NCBI GenBank assembly: GCA_937926515.1
Contig: CALAZZ010000049.1
Span: 17,933-81,932 of the forward strand
Length of the DNA stretch: 64,000 nt
From: an uncultured Bacteroidales bacterium
GTDB lineage: Bacteria > Bacteroidota > Bacteroidia > Bacteroidales > F082
Reading direction: 5' to 3'
Numbering within the stretch: the first letter of the stretch is position 1; each line of letters opens with the position of its first letter. Below are positions 1 through 6,385 of this stretch, piece by piece. The notes beneath the pieces are model-generated. The model worked only from the letters and a program-made list of their open reading frames with translations, was not told the DNA's origin and did no database searches. The position numbers and the translations under genes were made by a program.

Positions 1-293
1 TTTGGATTGTCGAGATACAGGATACCACAGTGGGGGTGCAGGAAGAACGCCTGCTGCAATGGCAGCTTTTCCCCAACCCCGCTACCACTGAAACCTGGCT
101 GCAACTGCCCGAAAACACACCGCTTGCACAATCACAAATAGAGCTATATAGCCCCACAGGCAGGCTGCTGTACAAGGCGCAACCAACTAGCCAATTCCAT
201 AAAATTGAGGTAGCGCACTTGCCCAGGGGTTTGTATCTGGTAAGGGTTTGGGATGGGGAGTGGTGGTTGGTGGAGAAGTTGGTGGCTTGGTAG
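1..293 (+). CDS. C-terminal end of T9SS propeller-like protein A0 (partial)
   Basis: This is the 3' end of a gene that begins left of the window; the frame is open from base 3. The encoded tail (WIVEIQDTTVG, then NPATTETWLQLP, SPTGRLLYKAQP, LPRGLYLVRVWDG) is nearly identical to the ends of the two complete A proteins in this window (1332-2927 and 3958-5544). It is a type A sorting domain, which directs export across the outer membrane by the type IX secretion system. The upstream part is therefore very probably the same seven-repeat domain. It shows that the tandem array continues to the left. The internal GTG at 30 is not a real start. Confidence 0.85.
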   Translation, partial: WIVEIQDTTVGVQEERLLQWQLFPNPATTETWLQLPENTPLAQSQIELYSPTGRLLYKAQPTSQFHKIEVAHLPRGLYLVRVWDGEWWLVEKLVAW

Positions 294-307
294 GTATTAG
301 AAAAAAG

Positions 308-336
308 ACCTTCAAGGTTTCAAAAACCTTGAAGGT
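308..336 (+). terminator. Hairpin after A0
   Basis: Perfect 13-bp inverted repeat: left arm ACCTTCAAGGTTT (308-320), loop CAA, right arm 324-336. It lies 15 bases after the A0 stop and is preceded by an A-run, but no good T-run follows. An identical hairpin with the same loop follows A2 at 5559-5587, so it belongs to the duplicated unit. Confidence 0.6.
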
Positions 337-369
337 TTGAGTTACTAAAACAAACCGCCTTGTCGATAA

Positions 370-1278
370 GCCAAAAGCATTATCTTTGAGGTGCTGGCAG
401 CCAATCCTGACGAACTCAAAAAGAAAGCGCTGATGGAACACCTCGAAAATAAGGCGGAGCCATTACCGGGCTATATGATCGAGATATTGGAAAGCCTTAC
501 GGGCAATATCACTTACAAAACCATATTGAAGGGCCAGATGGCCCAATATGGCGGCAGGGAGGCCCGTGCCGCCGGCATACTTTTGCGCGATATGCTGAAC
601 GACAGCATACGCGATATGGAAGCCATACGCGGCTTTATGGCCGCCAGGCAAAACCTGCCTATGGATATGCAATTGGTGGATGCCTACCTGGAAAGCGACG
701 AAACCGCCGATGCGCTGGCACTTGCCGCCATGCTGCCCCAGCTTTACAACCTCACGGGCGATGCGCTTGCCGAACATGGCCGCTTTATGGAACTCAAGCA
801 GCTGCAAGCCGGTTTGCACAACCAGGGCCGCAGCATCTTTCAGCTCACCCCAACCGAAAAAGCACAACTGGAAGGGCTGGTAGCAGAAAGCACCGGGTTG
901 GCAGGCATGCAGGCACGCAACACCTTGGCCTTTGTGTATGGCAATGACTATTGCGACTGCCCGGCCGAAGTGGAAGAAGGCCTGAAAGCCAAGCCGGCCA
1001 CTATACCCCCCTTGCACAAGCTGAACGAACCGCAAATAGAAGCCCGCCCCAACCCGGCCAGCAGCTGGGTGAGCTTTGATTACCAGCTTGCCGGCAAGGC
1101 TGAAACCGCCCTACTGGAAATAACTGATACACAGGGCCGCCAACTACATCGTATTGAGCTGAGCAACAAGCAAAGGCAGTATGTGTGGGATACACGCCAC
1201 ATAAGCCCCGGTATTTACTACTATATCCTGAAAACAGGTCAGGCCTCCAAAACTGGAAAGCTTGTTATTGAGCGATAA
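370..1278 (+). pseudogene. B1: 5'-truncated copy of a helical T9SS-secreted protein
   Basis: The open frame runs from a stop at 367-369 to 1278 (GTG at 391 gives 295 aa). It lacks a signal peptide and starts abruptly inside a domain. The residues IIFEVLAANPDELKKKALME align with the middle of the complete 872-aa protein at 6386-9004 (LRDIMVANPQSAKENELLES), and so do the Cys-containing segment (YGNDYCDCPAE against IYGLCDG) and the C-terminal sorting domain (ARPNPASSWVSFDY...). B1 is thus the C-terminal third of a beta-helix/alpha-helical T9SS protein, cut off from its export signal. Without a Sec signal it should not reach the periplasm, so it is probably a pseudogene or a silent donor cassette. 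Bases 379-665 match B2 with a single mismatch. The coding frame has stayed open over 900 bases, so expression cannot be excluded. Confidence 0.65.
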
Positions 1279-1290
1279 TATAAATTGCTG

Positions 1291-1322
1291 CAACAGCACG
1301 GATGGTACCATCCGTGCTGTTG
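1291..1322 (+). terminator. 32-bp perfect palindrome after B1
   Basis: The stretch is its own reverse complement, centred on GGTACC, with arms CAACAGCACGGATGGT. It is followed by TTTAATAA. It lies 12 bases after the B1 stop and 9 bases before the A1 start, and fits an intrinsic terminator. An ATG inside it (1302) is in frame with A1 but is not a plausible start. Confidence 0.7.
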
Positions 1323-1331
1323 TTTAATAAA

Positions 1332-2927
1332 ATGAATATGATGAAAGCAAAAATTTTATATGCAATATTCCTGCTTTTTACAATGCAATTAAAGGCCCAA
1401 ACATTTGATATTGTTTTTCAGCAATGCTATGGGGGATCCTTAGTAGAGGGAGCAACAACACTTGTCCCAATAGAGGATGAATTAATTGTTTTTGGCGGCA
1501 CATACTCCAATGATGGAGACATATCCTTTAACCATGGCAAAAGCGATTACTGGTTATTCAAAACCAATGATATCGGGGAAATAGTATGGGAAAAAACATA
1601 CGGGGGCAGTGAACAGGACTACGCTACCAATATGCTCCCCTCTCCCGACGGTGGCTTTGTGCTGTTTGGTGAAACCTACTCTAACGATGGGGATGTAGAT
1701 TGCAACCACAGCACCAATGGCGACTGGTGGCTGGTAAAAACCGACAGCTTGGGCAACATACAATGGAGCCGCTGCTATGGGGGCACGCACAAAGAAATAG
1801 CCCGACAAATGATCTATGCCCATGAGGGCGGCTATGTGATGACCGGCAAAACCGGCTCGGTGGATGGCGACATCAGCCACAACAACGGGCAGTACGATGT
1901 TTGGGTGGTGAAGGTGGACTGGGAGGGCGAAATCATCTGGGAACGAACTTTTGGTGGTAGTGATTGGGAATGGGCAAGTAGTATAGCGCTTACTGCTGAT
2001 GGCGGCTATATCGTAGGGGGGGGGGCAGGTTCCCATGATGGCGATGTGCAATGCGAAGGCCTGCCAGGGGAATATACCACCGCCTGGGTACTTAAGCTGG
2101 ATCATGAGGGGCAGCTGGAATGGCAAAACTGTTATGGGGGATCGTATTCTGAGGCGGTGGCTGACATCTTGCAAACGACAGACGGGGGTTATATTTTTCT
2201 CGGCGCTACCGCTTCCGGTGACGGGGATGCAGATTGCTTCCATGGCACACCGGGCAATGTCAACACATCGGACATGTGGGTGGTCAAGCTGGATGAAACA
2301 GGCGAGATTGAATGGCACCGCTGCCTGGGGGGCACGGGCTTCGATTCGCCAAAGCTTATCAGGCAAATGGGCGATGGCGGTTACCTTGTGGGGGGCAATA
2401 CAACATCCAGGAACGGCACAGTGGTTTGTAATGAATCGCTGCCTGGCACACACACAGTAATCCTGTACAAGCTGTCGCCGGAAGGCGAAATTGAATGGAC
2501 CAAATGCCTCGGCAGCCAGGTGGACAACAGCCTGTTTTCCATACATATGTTTTCTGACCACCATTTCCTGCTTGGTGCCACCACCCGCACCTGGGGCATG
2601 GATGTGGACTGCGACCTCAAAGGCCAAACCGATATTTGGATAGTAGAGTTACAGGATACCACGGTGGGGGTGCAGGAAATTCACCCATTGCAACTCATGC
2701 TTTTTCCCAACCCTGCCACCAGCGAAACCTGGCTGCAACTGCCGGAAAACTTGCCGCTTACAGCCATGTATATTGAGCTGTACAGCCCCACGGGCAGGCT
2801 GCTGCATAGGACGCAGCCCACAACCCAGTTTCACAAAATTAAGGTGGCCAATTTGCCCAGGGGTTTGTACCTGGTAAGGGTTTGGGATGGGGAGAAGTGG
2901 TTGGTGGAGAAGTTGGTGGTGCGGTAA
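1332..2927 (+). CDS. A1: seven-repeat propeller-like T9SS-secreted protein
   Basis: Predicted secreted surface protein of 531 aa. The start at 1332 gives a clear Sec signal peptide (MNMMKAKILYAIFLLFTMQ, cut after KAQ); the earlier in-frame ATG at 1302 lies inside a terminator palindrome. Residues about 24-440 consist of seven repeats, each with a C/T-[YFL]-GG motif, an acidic turn, a DGGY(I/V)-like strand, a DGD turn and W(V/L)VK(L/V)D..G.I.W. Seven such units suggest a beta-propeller. The last about 75 residues form a type A T9SS sorting domain (NPATSETWLQLP...LPRGLYLVRVWDG). It has 541-residue-scale relatives on both sides (A0, A2). Repeat 4 contains a run of ten G (2016-2025) coding VGGGAG. 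No enzymatic motif is visible; the function (adhesion, binding) is unknown. Confidence 0.85.
   Translation: MNMMKAKILYAIFLLFTMQLKAQTFDIVFQQCYGGSLVEGATTLVPIEDELIVFGGTYSNDGDISFNHGKSDYWLFKTNDIGEIVWEKTYGGSEQDYATNMLPSPDGGFVLFGETYSNDGDVDCNHSTNGDWWLVKTDSLGNIQWSRCYGGTHKEIARQMIYAHEGGYVMTGKTGSVDGDISHNNGQYDVWVVKVDWEGEIIWERTFGGSDWEWASSIALTADGGYIVGGGAGSHDGDVQCEGLPGEYTTAWVLKLDHEGQLEWQNCYGGSYSEAVADILQTTDGGYIFLGATASGDGDADCFHGTPGNVNTSDMWVVKLDETGEIEWHRCLGGTGFDSPKLIRQMGDGGYLVGGNTTSRNGTVVCNESLPGTHTVILYKLSPEGEIEWTKCLGSQVDNSLFSIHMFSDHHFLLGATTRTWGMDVDCDLKGQTDIWIVELQDTTVGVQEIHPLQLMLFPNPATSETWLQLPENLPLTAMYIELYSPTGRLLHRTQPTTQFHKIKVANLPRGLYLVRVWDGEKWLVEKLVVR
2016..2025 (+). repeat. G10 homopolymer inside A1
   Basis: Ten consecutive G within the coding sequence of repeat 4 of A1 (codons GTA GGG GGG GGG GCA). 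The matching place in A2 (about 4630-4645) is interrupted by T residues. A change of one base would shift the frame and remove the sorting domain. It may be a slippage site, or an assembly-sensitive spot. Confidence 0.9.
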
Positions 2928-2962
2928 ATGACCGGGCGCTACCAGGTATAAACGGGATTTAG

Positions 2963-3895
2963 GCCTATGACCGTACCGATGTATTGCCCGAAAGCATTAT
3001 CTTTGAGGTGCTAGCAGCCAATCCTGACGAACTCAAAAAGAAAGCGCTGATGGAACACCTCGAAAATAAGGCGGAGCCATTACCGGGCTATATGATCGAG
3101 ATATTGGAAAGCCTTACGGGCAATATCACTTACAAAACCATATTGAAGGGCCAGATGGCCCAATATGGCGGCAGGGAGGCCCGTGCCGCCGGCATACTTT
3201 TGCGCGATATGCTGAACGACAGCATACGCGATATGGAAGCCATACGCGGCTTTATGGCCGCCAGGCAAAACCTGCCTATGGACATGCAATTGGTGGATGC
3301 CTATATGCAAAGCGGCGAAACCGCCGATGCGCTGGCCCTGGCGGCCATGCTGCCCCAGCTTTACAACCTCACGGGCGATGCCCTTACCGAGCATGGCCGT
3401 TATCTGGAGCTGAAGCAACTACAAGCCGGGCTGCACAACCAGGGCCGCAACATCTTTCAGTTGACTGAAAGCGAAAAAACACAACTGGAAGGCCTGGTAG
3501 CCGAAAGCGCCGGCCTGGCCGGCATGCAGGCGCGCAACATCCTGGCCTTTGTGTATGGTTACGACTATTGCGACTGCCCGGCCGAACTGGAAGAAGGCGA
3601 AAAAACCAAACCGGCCACTGCCCCTCCAGTGCACAAACTGCACGAGCCCCATATTGCAGCCCGCCCCAACCCCGCCAATACATGGGTTAGCTTTGATTAC
3701 ACCATCCCTGAGGGCAGCGTTAATGCTGCGCTCGAAATCAGGGAAGCCGGCGGCAGGTTGGTCCACCAGGCTAAGCTCAGCGATAAACAAGGGCAATTTA
3801 TCTGGGATACCCGACGCATTGCATCCGGCCTTTACCACTACACATTGAAAACAACAATGGGCGCAAAATCAGGCAGGATAAGCATTGTACATTAA
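2963..3895 (+). pseudogene. B2: 5'-truncated copy of a helical T9SS-secreted protein
   Basis: Second copy of the B unit, open from the stop at 2960-2962 to 3895. TTG at 2984 gives 303 aa; there is no ATG near the 5' end, no signal peptide and no ribosome site. It keeps eight codons more than B1 before the shared point (AYDRTDVLPESIIFEV), which read as interior protein sequence rather than an N-terminus. Bases 2999-3285 match B1 379-665 with one difference, after which the copies diverge at roughly one base in eight to ten. It ends in a T9SS sorting domain (ARPNPANTWVSFDY...GLYHYTLK). As for B1, it is best read as a truncated paralogue or recombination donor. It follows A1 by only 36 bases. 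Confidence 0.65.
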
Positions 3896-3909
3896 TGTGG
3901 TTAAACCCA

Positions 3910-3939
3910 CCCCTGCACGCACATTTTAGCGTGCAGGGG
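3910..3939 (+). terminator. Terminator after B2
   Basis: Perfect 11-bp stem CCCCTGCACGC (3910-3920) with GCGTGCAGGGG (3929-3939) and an 8-base loop, 15 bases after the B2 stop. The tail (CTAATTAAAA) is weak in T. It differs in sequence from the hairpins after A0, B1 and A2. Confidence 0.65.
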
Positions 3940-3957
3940 CTAATTAAAAAAGAAAAA

Positions 3958-5544
3958 ATGAAAATATCAATTATACTTTTGATCAGTATTTTCATATCAT
4001 ATCAACTAGAAGCCCAGTATTTTGAAATCGTTTTTCAGCAGTGTTATGGGGGTTCAAGTAATGAAGCGCCAAAAACAGTACTAAGTAACGGCCATGGTTT
4101 TGTTATATTAGGAACTACTACGTCAATTGATGGCGATGTGACAATTAACCATGGAAAGTCAGATTTTTGGTTTATTAAGGCTGATGAAAGCGGGCAAATT
4201 ATTTGGGAAAGGACGTATGGTGGCAGTGAACAGGACTATTCAGCCAATATGCTCCCATCCCCCGATGGTGGCTTTGTGCTGTTTGGTGAAACCTACTCTA
4301 ACGATGGGGATGTAGGATGCAACCACAGCACCAATGGCGACTGGTGGCTCGTAAAAACCGACAGCCTGGGCAATATACTATGGAGCCGCTGCTATGGGGG
4401 CACACACAAAGAAACGGCCTCCCAGCTGATCTATGCCCATGAGGGCGGCTATGTGATGACCGGCAAAACCGGCTCGGTGGATAGCGACATCAGCCACAAC
4501 AACGGACAGTACGATGTGTGGGTGGTGAAGGTGGACTGGGAGGGAGAAATTATCTGGGAACGCACTTTTGGCGGTAGTAGATGGGAATGGGCTAGTAGTA
4601 TTGGCCTTACTACAGATGGTGGCTATATTGTGGGTGGTGGAACGCTCTCTACAAATGGCGATGTACAATGCGAAGGCCTGCCAGGAGAACATAGCACTGC
4701 CTGGGTGCTTAAGCTGGATCACGAAGGGCAGTTGGAATGGCAAAACTGTTATGGGGGATCGTATTCTGATGCAGTGGCTGACATCTTGCAAACGACAGAC
4801 GGGGGTTATGTTTTTCTCGGCGCTACCGCTTCCGGCGATGGGGATGCAGACTGCTTCCACGGCACACCGGGAGATGCGGCCACCCGTGATATGTGGGTAG
4901 TCAAGCTGGATGAAACAGGCGAGATAGAATGGCACCGTTGTTTGGGGGGGTCAAGCATGGAACATCCCAGCTTCATCAGGTCTATGCAGGACGGGGGCTA
5001 CCTTGTGGGTGGCAGCACCAAATCGCGGGACGGCACGGTTACTTGTAACCAGTCCCTACCAGGTACGCTTTCAGTCATCCTTTACAAGCTGTCAGCAGAC
5101 GGAGAAATCGAGTGGTCCAAATGCCTCGGCAGTCAGGTAGACAACCAACTGGATGATGTATATATTTTCTCTGACCACCATTTCCTATTGGGCGCCACCA
5201 CCCGCACCTGGGGTATGGATGTGGATTGTAACCTCAAAGGTCAAACCGATATTTGGATCGTTGAAATACAGGATACCACGGTGGGGCTGCGGGAGGAACG
5301 CCTGATGCAATTGCAGCTTTACCCCAACCCCGCCACCAGCGAAACCTGGCTGCAACTGCCCGATAACATACCGCTTACCGCCATGTATATTGAGCTATAC
5401 AGCCCCACAGGCAGGCTGCTCTACAGGGAGCAGCCCACCAGCCAATTCCATAAGATTGAGGTGGCGTATTTGCCCAGGGGCTTGTATTTGGTGAGGGTTT
5501 GGGATGGGGAGAAGTGGTTGGTGGAGAAGTTGGTGGTGCGGTAG
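3958..5544 (+). CDS. A2: seven-repeat propeller-like T9SS-secreted protein
   Basis: 528-aa paralogue of A1. The start at 3958 gives a signal peptide (MKISIILLISIFISYQLEAQ); the upstream in-frame codons run through the B2 terminator and are rejected. It has the same seven repeats (CYGGSSNE, TYGGSEQDY, CYGGTHKE, TFGGSRWEW, CYGGSYSD, CLGGSSME, CLGSQVDN) and the same C-terminal sorting domain. Identity to A1 is uneven: repeats 2, 3 and 5 and the C-terminus are nearly the same at the DNA level, while repeat 1, part of repeat 4 and the signal peptide differ strongly. That is a mosaic pattern. It contains a G7 run at 4944-4950 but no G10. The role is unknown; a surface-exposed or released protein is expected. 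Confidence 0.85.
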   Translation: MKISIILLISIFISYQLEAQYFEIVFQQCYGGSSNEAPKTVLSNGHGFVILGTTTSIDGDVTINHGKSDFWFIKADESGQIIWERTYGGSEQDYSANMLPSPDGGFVLFGETYSNDGDVGCNHSTNGDWWLVKTDSLGNILWSRCYGGTHKETASQLIYAHEGGYVMTGKTGSVDSDISHNNGQYDVWVVKVDWEGEIIWERTFGGSRWEWASSIGLTTDGGYIVGGGTLSTNGDVQCEGLPGEHSTAWVLKLDHEGQLEWQNCYGGSYSDAVADILQTTDGGYVFLGATASGDGDADCFHGTPGDAATRDMWVVKLDETGEIEWHRCLGGSSMEHPSFIRSMQDGGYLVGGSTKSRDGTVTCNQSLPGTLSVILYKLSADGEIEWSKCLGSQVDNQLDDVYIFSDHHFLLGATTRTWGMDVDCNLKGQTDIWIVEIQDTTVGLREERLMQLQLYPNPATSETWLQLPDNIPLTAMYIELYSPTGRLLYREQPTSQFHKIEVAYLPRGLYLVRVWDGEKWLVEKLVVR

Positions 5545-5558
5545 GTATTAGAAAAAAG

Positions 5559-5587
5559 ACCTTCAAGGTTTCAAAAACCTTGAAGGT
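5559..5587 (+). terminator. Hairpin after A2 (same as after A0)
   Basis: 13-bp perfect inverted repeat identical to 308-336 (arms 5559-5571 and 5575-5587, loop CAA), 15 bases after the A2 stop. The following 50 bases also match the A0-B1 junction. Confidence 0.6.
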
Positions 5588-5626
5588 ATGAGTTACTAAA
5601 AAAAACCGCCTTGTCTATTAGCTAAA

Positions 5627-5692
5627 AGCATTATCTTTGAAGTGCTGGCAGCCAACTCCAACGAATTGAAAAACTGCAGGCTATTAAGATAG
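5627..5692 (+). pseudogene. psiB3: short remnant of the B unit
   Basis: The frame reads SIIFEVLAANSNELKN and then, after a few unrelated codons, stops at 5690-5692. The first 16 codons match the start of B1/B2 (SIIFEVLAANPDELKK). The preceding junction (5545-5626) matches 294-378. This is a third, almost wholly deleted B copy and marks the right end of the array. Confidence 0.7.
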
Positions 5693-6385
5693 CTGGGAAG
5701 TAGCATTTGGGCTCGGAGGTAAAAAAATCTTTTTATCAAGGCATAAGAATCTTTTTGTCCGGCTTGGCATCACTTTGATGCCGAGAAAGTATAGGGTACT
5801 GATATAACCATGCGATTCCACCTGGAGTTGTGAAAAGCCGTTAACAATGATAATTGGAAAGCGCTGATTAACAGCACCTATAATTCATAATCATTCTAAA
5901 TTGGATAATGACCTTAAAAAAACCATAGACAAATGGTTAGGTTTAAGGGCTTATAGGTATTAATGTATAGAAAATACCATTTTAGCACCGGAACCATTAA
6001 AAAATGAACCATCCGGCCACATCCCGGGCACAGCAGTCGTTCATGCCGGCCAAAAGAGTTGATTGCCATGCTGCAGACATTTGTAATGATCTGTATAATA
6101 AGGTGTTACCCCCCCCCCTCAATCAATCACGACTTTCTATTTCAGACACAATATTTTTATGCAGGGCTGAATTCTGAACCCCATTTTGGCTGTAGAGCCT
6201 TAAGACACTCTATCCGCTATTGCACCGCGAAATATATTTTTTGGCTGGGGAAGAATCGGATTATTCGAATCAAGCCATCCTTTGCGGTTTGTATTGCAAG
6301 GATGGCAAACATTTTAATTCAAGGAATTAAAAATCAGAAATGTTCGATTTATTTATCTATTTTTTTCTTACTTAAAACTTTAACA
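5693..6385 (+). other. Intergenic region before the beta-helix gene, with a C10 tract
   Basis: Nearly 700 bases with no recognisable gene. The frame of the next gene happens to be open back to 6059, but that stretch (Cys- and Arg-rich, no signal peptide) does not look like protein; a good signal peptide begins at 6386. A run of ten C lies at 6109-6118. No clean TTTG/TAnnTTTG promoter was found. Confidence 0.6.
6109..6118 (+). repeat. C10 homopolymer upstream of the beta-helix gene
   Basis: Ten consecutive C, 268 bases before the chosen start of the 872-aa gene. It is the second long G/C homopolymer in this accessory region, the other being G10 at 2016-2025. Confidence 0.9.

Noticed and set aside
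1302..1331. Earlier ATG of A1
   Set aside because: It lies within a perfect terminator palindrome, and only the start at 1332 gives a signal peptide.
1554..2627. Long minus-strand open frame of 357 codons
   Set aside because: It is the antisense shadow of the repetitive A1 gene; no start context and no protein-like motifs.
300..5700. CRISPR-like reading of the repeated hairpins and units
   Set aside because: The repeats are kilobase-scale gene copies, not short regularly spaced repeats; no CRISPR array or cas genes were seen in the window.
6059..6385. 109-codon extension of the 872-aa gene
   Set aside because: The translation is Cys- and Arg-rich without a signal peptide; a good signal peptide starts at 6386.
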